Shown here: positions 1 to 6,667 of the stretch, in pieces | Layout of the letters: each line of letters opens with the position of its first letter | Numbering within the stretch: position 1 is the stretch's first letter | Assembly (NCBI GenBank): GCA_002342365.1 | Contig: DDPV01000021.1 | Location: forward strand, 3,679 to 24,726 | DNA from: Burkholderiales bacterium UBA2459 | GTDB lineage: Bacteria > Pseudomonadota > Gammaproteobacteria > Burkholderiales > Burkholderiaceae_E | DNA: 21,048 nucleotides | Direction of reading: 5' to 3' | Notes under the pieces: generated by a model | The model's input: the letters and a program-made list of their open reading frames with translations, nothing else | Database searches by the model: none | Told to the model about the DNA's origin: nothing | Position numbers and translations under genes: made by a program

Positions 1-530
1 GCGGGTCCGGCCGGGGTTGCCTGTGTTGCATCGCCGGGATTGAGCCATACAACCCCCCAGTTGATGCTCGCTGCGTAGCTTACCCAGATCAAATAGGGCA
101 GCAGCCATCGTGCCGCTGAGGGATTGATGTGTCGGATGCGCAGCATGAGCCAGGCAATCGAGGCCCACAGCGCAAAAACCTCAAAAGCTGCCCAAAGCGG
201 CTTTTGAAGTTTGAAAAATAGAACGCTCCAGAGTATGTTGAGAAAGGCATTCATTGCAAAGCCTATACCGATCGCAAAGCGCTCGCGCTCGCGACTTGCA
301 GCATGCCAAGCGCCGATGGCGCTGACTGCGGTACAGGCGAAGATCAGGGTCCATGCCGGGGCGAAGGCCCAGTCGGGCGGTTTCCACCAGGGCTGAACAA
401 GCGACAGATACCAGCTGCCGATATCGGTTGCCATTCCACCAAGCATGGCAACCAGCACCACGGCCGCGATCACCGTCAGTTTTGTTTTGAGCGGCACCTG
501 CCGCGCGGGCGGGCTGAAACTTGTTGTCAT
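1..530 (-). CDS. tspO: TspO/MBR family tryptophan-rich sensory protein (3' end outside window)
   Basis: This is a small integral membrane protein of the TspO/MBR family. Family members bind porphyrins, and in Rhodobacter TspO modulates photosynthesis gene expression. About 176 codons are visible from the ATG at 530. The family signature is clear: QPWWKPPDWAFAPAW near residues 41-55, then a NILWSVLFF-type helix, then LLPYLIWVSYAASINW. About five hydrophobic segments are expected. Most relatives end soon after the last motif (about 160 residues), so only a few residues, or a short Pro/Ala-rich tail, should be missing beyond position 1. The gene lies 27 bases downstream of bchP on the same strand, so it is probably the last gene of the ppsR-bchG-bch2-bchP unit. 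Its ribosome site lies in a hairpin loop (532-550). Family assignment is firm. A regulatory role here is inferred from Rhodobacter. Confidence 0.9.
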   Translation of the reverse strand, partial: MTTSFSPPARQVPLKTKLTVIAAVVLVAMLGGMATDIGSWYLSLVQPWWKPPDWAFAPAWTLIFACTAVSAIGAWHAASRERERFAIGIGFAMNAFLNILWSVLFFKLQKPLWAAFEVFALWASIAWLMLRIRHINPSAARWLLPYLIWVSYAASINWGVVWLNPGDATQATPAGP

Positions 531-531
531 A

Positions 532-550
532 GCCCGCATCCTAAGCGGGC
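532..550 (-). promoter_or_regulatory. Hairpin in the bchP-tspO gap presenting the tspO Shine-Dalgarno in its loop
   Basis: On the minus-strand transcript, GCCCGC (550-545) pairs perfectly with GCGGGC (537-532) around a 7-base loop, TTAGGAT. The loop contains AGGA, the only Shine-Dalgarno-like stretch before the tspO ATG at 530, about 8 bases from it. The 3' arm ends one base before the start codon. No T-run follows, so it does not look like a terminator. It could be a translational control or RNA stability element. The structure is seen; the function is inference. Confidence 0.5.
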
Positions 551-557
551 AGCGTCG

Positions 558-1799
558 TCACACCGAAGCAAGACCGCTAAGATGAGCAAGGTTTTTAAAG
601 AAGATCCTGGCGTGGGCGAGCGGTTTCGCTTTGACAAGCTCCTTATTCATGTAGGCATCCCAGGTCAGCTGCTGTACATCGCGGTCCTCGCAAATGCGCA
701 CAAAACGTTCACGACGCTGATCATTGGCATACCAGTAGCGTTGCATCAAGCCAAGGACCCAGAAGACCTGCCCATGCAAACGCATAAAGCGCTTGCGGGC
801 CTGGGCAAGACTTTTGGGCGAACCCTTCTCAAGGCATTCGATCACCGCTTGCGCGGCCATTCGCCCACCCAACATGGCGTAGTAAATGCCTTCACCTGAG
901 GCCGGTGCGACCACCCCTGCGGCATCGCCCGCCAAGACGATGTCGCGACCATTGTCCCAGCGCGGCAGCGGCTTAAGCGGTATCGGGGCACCTTCGCGAC
1001 GGATCAGCGCCTGACGGCAAAGCCCGGTGCGCTTTCGCAACTGCTCAATCGCCTCGCGCTGCGAAAAACCCTTCAAGGCGCTGCCGGTGCCGATGCTCAG
1101 GCTTTTGCCGTGCGGGAAAACCCAGGCGTAAAAATCAGGCGATAAGCTTCCGTCATAAAAAACATCGCAGCGCGTGGGATCATAAAACGCTGGCTTGACG
1201 CCGCTTTCGGCATTGCCCTGTGGCGCCTCGAGGATTTCATGGTAAGCAAAGACGTATTGGCCCTCGTTGGAACGTTCTATTTCTTTTTGGGCGAGCTGGC
1301 TTTTGGCACCGTCTGCACCGATCAGATAGCGAGCTCTCAGGACCGATAAACTTTGGTCGACTTTAGAACGATAAAATAACGAAATCAAGTCACCTTGACT
1401 GTTTGGGTGGCGTTCCACATGCGAAAAACTCCCATGAAAGCGTCTTGCACCTGCGCTCTCAGCGCGGGCTCTCAACCAGGGATCAAAATCAGCCCGGTCG
1501 ACCATGCCGACAAAGCCATCTTCAATCGGCATGCCCACCACCTGGTTTTTGGGTGAAACAATCCGCGCCCCACGTACTTTGCAAACCATGACGTCGGCCG
1601 GAATATTGAACTCACGCAGCAGCTTCGGTGGGATTGCGCCGCCGCAAGGTTTGATTCTGCCTTCGCGATCCAAAAGCGCAACCCGATACCCTCGGCTTGC
1701 CAGATCGTGCGCGGCTGTGGCACCGCTGGGCCCGCCGCCCAGAACGATGACGTCAAAAGGCTCCGGGGAAGCCAGCGTCGGATCATCCTGATGATGCAT
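558..1799 (-). CDS. bchP: Geranylgeranyl diphosphate / geranylgeranyl-bacteriochlorophyll reductase
   Basis: BchP is an FAD-dependent reductase that uses NAD(P)H to reduce three double bonds of the geranylgeranyl tail, giving phytyl-bacteriochlorophyll a. The 413-residue protein has an N-terminal Rossmann FAD motif GGGPSG (residues 21-26) in DVIVLGGGPSGATAA, then PCGGAIPP (about 51-58), a central IGADGAKS motif, and the second FAD motif LAGDAAGVVAPASGEG. Its length fits the family. The start at 1799 was chosen because GGGAG lies just upstream and the longer reading frame to 2012 adds 71 residues that lie within the preceding gene. The gene overlaps the 3' end of the PucC-family gene by 17 bases, which suggests translational coupling. 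The order bchG, transporter, bchP is common in proteobacterial photosynthesis clusters. Confidence 0.96.
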   Translation of the reverse strand: MHHQDDPTLASPEPFDVIVLGGGPSGATAAHDLASRGYRVALLDREGRIKPCGGAIPPKLLREFNIPADVMVCKVRGARIVSPKNQVVGMPIEDGFVGMVDRADFDPWLRARAESAGARRFHGSFSHVERHPNSQGDLISLFYRSKVDQSLSVLRARYLIGADGAKSQLAQKEIERSNEGQYVFAYHEILEAPQGNAESGVKPAFYDPTRCDVFYDGSLSPDFYAWVFPHGKSLSIGTGSALKGFSQREAIEQLRKRTGLCRQALIRREGAPIPLKPLPRWDNGRDIVLAGDAAGVVAPASGEGIYYAMLGGRMAAQAVIECLEKGSPKSLAQARKRFMRLHGQVFWVLGLMQRYWYANDQRRERFVRICEDRDVQQLTWDAYMNKELVKAKPLAHARIFFKNLAHLSGLASV

Positions 1800-3213
1800 G
1801 TTGAAACTCCCTTTGATGCTGATGCGCTGCGCTAGGAAAGCGGGCTTTGAGGTCTTGTCCGCCGGGTGCTGGCACGCGTATCGCCATCCCTGCCGATGCG
1901 ATGAACAGCAAGGCTTCGAGCGCAAACACCCAGGCGTAGGCCTTGGTCGGATCGGCAAGCAACCACTGGGCGGCATCGCTTGCCATCGTGCCCAGAAAGC
2001 CCCCCAGGCCAAAGGCGATCGCCTGCGCAGCGCCCCACAAGCCCATGCGCAAACCCTCCTGGTTGCTGCGGCCTTGCCCGGCCAGCGTCATCATGGAGCC
2101 GATCGCCGCCACTGCAAAAATGCCATTGGCAACACCAAGCGCGACCACGCTTAGTTGCAAGGGCCAGGAGGCGGCGTTTAAGCTTGCAGCGCTAAGACTG
2201 AGCAGGGCCAGCGCCGAGGCTGCGCAGCCGCCCACCGTCCAGCGTCGCATGGCGGCTATCGAGTTGCCGCTCCCGGTCCAAGTTCCGATCAAGGCCACAA
2301 AGACCATGCCTATCAAAACGCCGCTGTGTTGCAGGCCGGCGAGCTGCGTGCTTTGCCCGGGCGTCAGGCCAAAGACCGCACCGGCAAAGGGTTCGAGAAT
2401 CAGATCTTGCGCGCTGTAGGCGAGCATCGATATAAAAACAAAAACCGTGAAGCGGCGGCTTGCGGTCTCTGACCACACGGCTTGCAGCGCAGCCCAAAAT
2501 CCATCGGCTGCGCTGGGCGCAGACCGCTCCGCTGCAAGGCTTGTGGGAAGAAGCTCGCCTTGCGGTGCATCGGACATGGGCAAGCTCTGCCCCGGTGAAA
2601 GCCGCGCCGACAGTCTTGCCTCTAAGCCGTACAAGGCAAGGGCGCTGAGCGTCATCGCAGCAAGGCTTACGGCGCCGCTGACTTGCAGCAGTCTCTCGTT
2701 GGAGTAAGGGTCAAGAAAGTGCCCGGCTGTGGCAGCGGTAATCACAAAGCCGATAATCATCATCACCCAAACTACGGTGGCTGCTGCCGGCCGGCGATGG
2801 GGGGCGACCGATTTCGCCAGCAAAGCAAGCAGCGAGGTGCCGCTTGCACCAACGCCCAGACCGATCATGGAAAAGGCAACAATTGCCAGTGCGATTCCTG
2901 CAGCTTTGTGCGTCTCGAGCAGACTCGTGGCCAGTGCTGCCAGCCATCCGCCGCTTGCTAGCACCAACATCCCCAGCAGGATCCAGGGGCTTCGACGCCC
3001 TCGGCAGTCCGAGTGATGACCCCAACGCGGCCGCAGGATTTGCAAGGCGTAGTGCAAACCCACAAGCGCCCCCGGCAGCATCGCAGGCATTGCCATTTCA
3101 ACGACCATGACCCGGTTGATGGTCGAGGTGGTGAGCACCACGATCGCGCCCAAGGCGGTTTGCACCAGGCCGAGGCGAAAAATCTCAAACCAGCTCAGGC
3201 CGCGGGCAGTCAT
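1783..3213 (-). CDS. PucC-family MFS transporter of the Bch2/ORF428 type
   Basis: This is a 476-residue polytopic membrane protein with about 12 hydrophobic helices. It belongs to the PucC/LhaA/Bch2 branch of the major facilitator superfamily. The diagnostic motif TINRVMVVEM lies near residues 31-40, followed by an LRPRWGHHSDCRGRRSPW-type first cytoplasmic loop. Its place between bchG and bchP matches the gene called orf428 or bch2 in other purple bacteria. Members of this family are thought to deliver or handle bacteriochlorophyll during light-harvesting complex assembly; a substrate has not been firmly shown for this branch. The C-terminal tail is His/Gln-rich and overlaps the bchP start. 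The 54-base gap after bchG contains no good Shine-Dalgarno sequence, so the exact start is less certain than the family. Confidence 0.9.
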   Translation of the reverse strand: MTARGLSWFEIFRLGLVQTALGAIVVLTTSTINRVMVVEMAMPAMLPGALVGLHYALQILRPRWGHHSDCRGRRSPWILLGMLVLASGGWLAALATSLLETHKAAGIALAIVAFSMIGLGVGASGTSLLALLAKSVAPHRRPAAATVVWVMMIIGFVITAATAGHFLDPYSNERLLQVSGAVSLAAMTLSALALYGLEARLSARLSPGQSLPMSDAPQGELLPTSLAAERSAPSAADGFWAALQAVWSETASRRFTVFVFISMLAYSAQDLILEPFAGAVFGLTPGQSTQLAGLQHSGVLIGMVFVALIGTWTGSGNSIAAMRRWTVGGCAASALALLSLSAASLNAASWPLQLSVVALGVANGIFAVAAIGSMMTLAGQGRSNQEGLRMGLWGAAQAIAFGLGGFLGTMASDAAQWLLADPTKAYAWVFALEALLFIASAGMAIRVPAPGGQDLKARFPSAAHQHQREFQHASSG

Positions 3214-3267
3214 GGGCGCATACCGATGTTCATGAGTCCATGCCGCGCTGCACCGGGTTGGGCGCCT

Positions 3268-4170
3268 TCAGGACCCGGCCGCGACACTTGCTGCCTGCCG
3301 AGAGGCTTGCAGCGCAAACGCGGCAACCAGCATACCGAGCACATAAAGACTGGTGCCGGTTGCGTTATACCAGGCTGCCCGAGCTTGCGGGTCGCGCAAC
3401 AAGGCTTGCATGAGCAGACATTGGCTGAGCAACAAGGCGCCCACGCCCAAGGCATGCAAGCTCTGTCCCCAGTGATAAAGCAGGGCAATGACGGCGACCT
3501 GGGGCAGCGCCATGACCAGACAGGCAAGCCTTGCCGCGCGGTCAATACCCAGTTGCACCGGCAAGGATGCAATCTTCCACTGCCGATCGCCTTCGACCGA
3601 CTTGAAGTCGTTGAGCGTCATGATGCCGTGGGCGCCCAGGCTATACAAAAGCGCGAGGCTCAGGCTGCGTGCATCGGGCAATGCGCCAGCGGCAAGCACG
3701 GTCGCACCGGTAACCCAGGGTAGTCCTTCGTAGCAAATCGCCACCGCGCTGTTACCCCACCAACCGTTGCGCTTTAAACGCAGGGGCGGAGCACTGTAGG
3801 CCCAGGCAAGCAGCAGACCTAGCGCTGCCGCTGCAAATCCCCAAGGGCCAAGCAAGGGGGCCACCGCCAGCGATAAGATCGTCCAGGCAATCGCGATGTA
3901 AAGACCGCTTCGCCCAGGTAATCGGCCCGAGGGTATGGGTCTGTCTGGTTCATTGATTGCATCGACATGTCGGTCAAACCAGTCATTAACAGCCTGGCTG
4001 GTTGCGCAAACCAAAGGGCCAGCCAACACCACGCCAAGGGCAATCAGCAACCAGCGGCCATCGGGCGATGCGCCCGAGGAAACCGCGCCGCAGCCAAATG
4101 CCCACATCGGGGCAAACCAGGTGATCGGCTTTAAGAGTTCAAAGGCAGCGCGCCATTGGATTGCTTGCAT
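3268..4170 (-). CDS. bchG: Bacteriochlorophyll synthase (geranylgeranyl esterification)
   Basis: BchG is a membrane prenyltransferase of the UbiA family that attaches the geranylgeranyl (or phytyl) tail to bacteriochlorophyllide a. The N-terminus carries the family hallmark LLKPITWFAPMWAFGCGAVSSG. The first Asp-rich motif, NDWFDRHVDAINEPDRPIPSG, spans about residues 62-82 and binds the Mg-diphosphate. A second motif, LNDFKSVEGDR, follows in the central region. Several hydrophobic helices are evident. The ATG at 4170 gives 300 residues, the usual length. A TTG at 4206 overlaps the ppsR stop (TTGA) and would add 12 residues. Neither start has a convincing Shine-Dalgarno sequence, so the choice rests on codon preference. 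The gene lies directly behind ppsR, which suggests cotranscription. Confidence 0.95.
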   Translation of the reverse strand: MQAIQWRAAFELLKPITWFAPMWAFGCGAVSSGASPDGRWLLIALGVVLAGPLVCATSQAVNDWFDRHVDAINEPDRPIPSGRLPGRSGLYIAIAWTILSLAVAPLLGPWGFAAAALGLLLAWAYSAPPLRLKRNGWWGNSAVAICYEGLPWVTGATVLAAGALPDARSLSLALLYSLGAHGIMTLNDFKSVEGDRQWKIASLPVQLGIDRAARLACLVMALPQVAVIALLYHWGQSLHALGVGALLLSQCLLMQALLRDPQARAAWYNATGTSLYVLGMLVAAFALQASRQAASVAAGS

Positions 4171-4202
4171 ACAGCGAACAATACGCTGGACGCATAAAAG
4201 CG

Positions 4203-5732
4203 TCAATCAGATTGGACACTCAAATCCTGGTTGTTTTCGTATTCGGCAAGTCCGTAGCGGCGCAGTTTGGTGTAAAGACTCTGACGGCTCAGGCCAAGCA
4301 TTTCCGCGGCCGATGCGCGATTGTCCTTGGTCATCACCAGGGCTGCTTCAATACAGAGGCGCTCGATCACATCGGTTGACTCACGCACTAAATCCTTGAG
4401 CGAGACGCTACCGACCAGTTCAGAGAGTTGCTCCATCGAGCGCGACATCGCGGGTCCCCGGCTTGCGCCGCTGCTGTTGCGGTTTGCCGAGGCACGCAGC
4501 GTGAGGCCAAGCGATTTGGCTTGTTCATCAAGATAGGCTGCGGCGATTTCGACATCAATCGGCGAGCTGAATTCGCTGCTTAGCGTTGTGAGGTAATGGC
4601 GAAGGCTGCGCGATTGCTTGAGCCCGCTGATCAGCACATCAAGATCCACCACGCCGCGCCCCAGCCAGCGGGCCAGGCTTTCCCCGCGCACCAGCCCCTC
4701 ATGCGCCAATCGGACCATTTCAAGAAAGGCCGGATTGGCGCGTTGTATATCGCCTTGCGTAGTGCAGATCACGATCGCATCGGGGGAGTGTTCAAACCAG
4801 GCCAGGGTTGCCTGAGACTGCCCGCGTTCGGCGCTTTGCATGGCGGCTTCTGGCGACAAGCGCAACAAAACATGAATCTGGCCGTCTTGGCGAATCGCTT
4901 GAACGCTTGCCAAAAACTCGTCTTTGCGTTTGGCGTGGCGAACACGCACGCTTTCGGCTTGCCCGCTTGCGCGGAGCTGTTCGATCTGATTGCGAATGCT
5001 GCGTTGCCCTTTGGCATCCAGCGCGCTGCCCAAGCTTTTGTTGGCCAGCCGCTTTCCCGACCATTGGAAGTGCTCAGCGCAGGCGGCGTTTGCCTCAAGG
5101 ATACGCAGACTATGGGCATCCAAAAGCATCAGCGGGTCTTCGCTGTGCTGAAACAAAAGCCGGTAGCGTGTTTCAAGGTCGCGCAATCGCGTGAATTCAC
5201 GCTCAACTTGTTGCTGCGACTGAACAAACTGCTGCTGCAGCTTTGATACGCTTTGCATCGACCGTCCGATTGCAATCCAGGGTCCGTCTTCATGAAGACG
5301 GCGCACCCGGTAGCTGATCGGCAGACTGCCTTCGCGTGTGGGGTGATTGAGTTGACGCCAGATCATCAGCGCTTCGTTTTGCGAGGCTGAGGGTTTTGCC
5401 TCGCTCAGACGCCCCTCACGCTGCTCGCTGGCTCGCTCAGCTGCTCGGCTTTTGGAGCGTGCTGAGCTTTGCATCGGCTCAAGCTGCATCGCGGCATCAA
5501 GCAGGGCCAGTAATTTACCGCGACTCTCCTGCGTGACAAGATCAGCCCACAATTTGCCCTTCCAGCGTCTTAGCTCGCCCGGATCAACCGTCTCAGCCTG
5601 GCCTGCCGCATCAATCACGCGTGCCTGGCCGTCCAGGACAAGGACCACATCGGCCGACCATTCGAGCAAGCCAGCAACCGCCTCGGCCTTGAGATCACCT
5701 AAGTCCGCGCTTGGGGACTCCAATCGTTTCAT
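4203..5732 (-). CDS. ppsR: PpsR/CrtJ redox-responsive repressor of photosynthesis genes
   Basis: PpsR/CrtJ represses bch, crt and puc genes under oxygen by binding TGT-N12-ACA. The 509-residue protein has a degenerate N-terminal PAS-like domain (about 20-160), a Gln-rich coiled-coil linker (about 161-190), PAS domains at about 190-300 and 305-415, and a C-terminal Fis-type helix-turn-helix (about 460-495) containing NRASAAEMLGLSRQSLYTKLRRYGL-like sequence. Cys460 in ERLCIEAAL lies at the place of the redox-active cysteine in the DNA-binding domain of Rhodobacter PpsR/CrtJ. Other cysteines are at 218 and 323. A charged Arg/Ser/Glu-rich stretch (about 88-118) interrupts the N-terminal domain. 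No aerR/ppaA gene lies next to it. It is divergent from bchF across 443 bases that carry candidate operators. Confidence 0.96.
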   Translation of the reverse strand: MKRLESPSADLGDLKAEAVAGLLEWSADVVLVLDGQARVIDAAGQAETVDPGELRRWKGKLWADLVTQESRGKLLALLDAAMQLEPMQSSARSKSRAAERASEQREGRLSEAKPSASQNEALMIWRQLNHPTREGSLPISYRVRRLHEDGPWIAIGRSMQSVSKLQQQFVQSQQQVEREFTRLRDLETRYRLLFQHSEDPLMLLDAHSLRILEANAACAEHFQWSGKRLANKSLGSALDAKGQRSIRNQIEQLRASGQAESVRVRHAKRKDEFLASVQAIRQDGQIHVLLRLSPEAAMQSAERGQSQATLAWFEHSPDAIVICTTQGDIQRANPAFLEMVRLAHEGLVRGESLARWLGRGVVDLDVLISGLKQSRSLRHYLTTLSSEFSSPIDVEIAAAYLDEQAKSLGLTLRASANRNSSGASRGPAMSRSMEQLSELVGSVSLKDLVRESTDVIERLCIEAALVMTKDNRASAAEMLGLSRQSLYTKLRRYGLAEYENNQDLSVQSD

Positions 5733-5931
5733 GGAACTCGATCCGCCTTGTCGTGATGCGATTCGCCCGCTCTGGACTGCGAGGCCCAGACCGCGGCGCG
5801 CCTATTGTTATCCGCCCTGTTTGCTTCGATGCGATGCTCTTTTCGATCTGGTTCCTTCGTACCCGAGCCTTGCGCCAAGCCGCCTGATGCCCTTATTCCA
5901 TTGGCAACTGACCCATTCCGTCTTAGACAAG

Positions 5932-5949
5932 TTGACAGCTGATCTTACA
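5932..5949. promoter_or_regulatory. Degenerate PpsR-like site
   Basis: TTG-N12-ACA matches the PpsR/CrtJ consensus TGT-N12-ACA imperfectly (TTG instead of TGT). It lies 68 bp, centre to centre, left of the perfect site at 6000-6017. It may be a weak cooperative site or chance in AT-rich sequence. Confidence 0.3.
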
Positions 5950-5999
5950 AAAAAAATTTCTGCTTTCCTACTGCTTTAAACAACTTTAGTCAGTTATTT

Positions 6000-6017
6000 T
6001 GTCAATTGTTTTGGACA
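6000..6017. promoter_or_regulatory. PpsR/CrtJ operator, perfect TGT-N12-ACA
   Basis: TGTCAATTGTTTTGGACA is a perfect match to TGT-N12-ACA and also carries the favoured inner C and G (TGTC...GACA). Its reverse complement differs by only a few bases from the site at 6075-6092. On the minus strand it contains TTGACA, which could be a -35 box for ppsR, although the best -10 (TTTAAA at 5980-5975) needs a long 19-base spacer. PpsR binding here would suit autoregulation and cooperative repression of bchF. Confidence 0.75.
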
Positions 6018-6074
6018 GCTTCAAGAATCCCCCTCTTTCGCTAAATGCTGCCCACACATGTCCATCGAGATAAA

Positions 6075-6092
6075 CGTCCAAACAAATTGACA
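6075..6092. promoter_or_regulatory. PpsR/CrtJ operator overlapping the bchF -35 box
   Basis: CGTCCAAACAAATTGACA matches TGT-N12-ACA with one mismatch in the left half. It closely resembles the reverse complement of the perfect site 75 bp away. Its right half is the TTGACA -35 box of the promoter reading toward bchF. A bound repressor would therefore block RNA polymerase, as established for CrtJ sites at Rhodobacter bch promoters. Confidence 0.7.
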
Positions 6093-6115
6093 GTTCTCCT
6101 GCATCGGACTACATT
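6087..6115 (+). promoter_or_regulatory. Sigma-70-like promoter for the bchF operon
   Basis: The -35 box is a consensus TTGACA (6087-6092), followed by an optimal 17-base spacer and a -10 box TACATT (6110-6115; four of six consensus bases). Transcription would start near 6122, giving a leader of about 54 bases before the bchF ATG. No competing promoter of similar quality was seen in the gap. Confidence 0.65.
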
Positions 6116-6175
6116 GATCCTCAATCAAGACTTGGCAAGACTTTCTTAGCCGGCGAGCAAGGGCAAGCAATCATC

Positions 6176-6667
6176 ATGAGCACGATGCAGGGTATGGCAG
6201 AAGCATCCGAAGCAAGGGCCTTGTACAGTCCTCAGGAGCGCCTGCGTCGTGACCAGAGTGTTTGGACCCTGGTGCAGGGGATTCTGGCGCCCTTGCAATT
6301 TCTGGTTTTTGTGGTCAGCCTCGTGCTCGTGCTGCGCTACTTTTATCGCGCCGAGGGCTTTGAAGTGGCCACCTACTCGGTGCTTGTGAAGACAGGTCTG
6401 CTCTACCTGATCATGCTCACGGGCGCGATCTGGGAGAAGGCGGTCTTTGGCCAATACCTCTTTGCGCCAGCGTTTTTCTGGGAAGACCTTGTCAGTATGC
6501 TGGTCATAGCTCTGCATAGCCTTTATCTCTGGGTTTGGTGGCAGGGGCTGTGGCCTGAGCGCATGCAACTGGGCCTGGCACTTGCCGCCTACGCAAGCTA
6601 TCTGATCAATGCGCTGCAATTTCTGCTCAAGTTGCGCCAGGCCAGGCTTCAAGGTGCAGCAGCGTGA
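6176..6667 (+). CDS. bchF: 2-vinyl bacteriochlorophyllide hydratase
   Basis: BchF hydrates the C3-vinyl group of (bacterio)chlorophyllide to a 1-hydroxyethyl group, a step specific to bacteriochlorophyll a-type pigments. The 163-residue protein has about four hydrophobic helices and the typical family features: YSPQERLRRDQSVWTLVQG near the N-terminus, the TGAIWEKAVFGQYLFAPAFF motif in the middle, and FWEDLVSML with HSLYLW in the third helix. Length and position at the head of bchFNBHLM fit. A weak AAGGG lies 12 bases before the ATG. The last four bases overlap the GTG start of bchN (GTGA). It is the first gene behind the predicted PpsR-controlled promoter. Confidence 0.96.
   Translation: MSTMQGMAEASEARALYSPQERLRRDQSVWTLVQGILAPLQFLVFVVSLVLVLRYFYRAEGFEVATYSVLVKTGLLYLIMLTGAIWEKAVFGQYLFAPAFFWEDLVSMLVIALHSLYLWVWWQGLWPERMQLGLALAAYASYLINALQFLLKLRQARLQGAAA

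Larger units (their letters stand above)
5733..6175. promoter_or_regulatory. Divergent ppsR / bchF intergenic control region, no gene
   Basis: These 443 bases separate the divergent ppsR and bchF starts. I see no supported gene in them. The part near ppsR (5733-5890) has the base composition of the flanking genes and no clear element. From about 5930 to 6120 the sequence turns AT-rich and holds two good PpsR-like palindromes (6000-6017, 6075-6092), a weaker one (5932-5949) and a sigma-70-like promoter (6087-6115). The arrangement suggests that both arms are controlled from here, with a long untranslated leader (over 200 bases) for ppsR if its promoter lies in the AT-rich part. Confidence 0.75.

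Noticed and set aside
303..899. 198-codon open frame on the plus strand opposite tspO and bchP
   Set aside because: It lies opposite well-supported genes with clear family motifs and its translation resembles no family I know. Long antisense frames are expected with this codon usage.
1800..2012. Longer N-terminus for BchP (484 residues)
   Set aside because: The extra 71 residues lie within the PucC-family gene and look nothing like a BchP N-terminus. The ATG at 1799 has its own GGGAG and is followed closely by the FAD motif.
4596..5246. 216-codon plus-strand open frame opposite ppsR
   Set aside because: It mirrors the ppsR coding sequence and shows no recognisable domain.
5452..5979. 175-codon plus-strand open frame reaching into the ppsR-bchF gap, possible small regulator such as aerR
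   Set aside because: Its first half is antisense to ppsR, it has no B12-binding or other AerR-like motif, and it ends in the AT-rich operator region.
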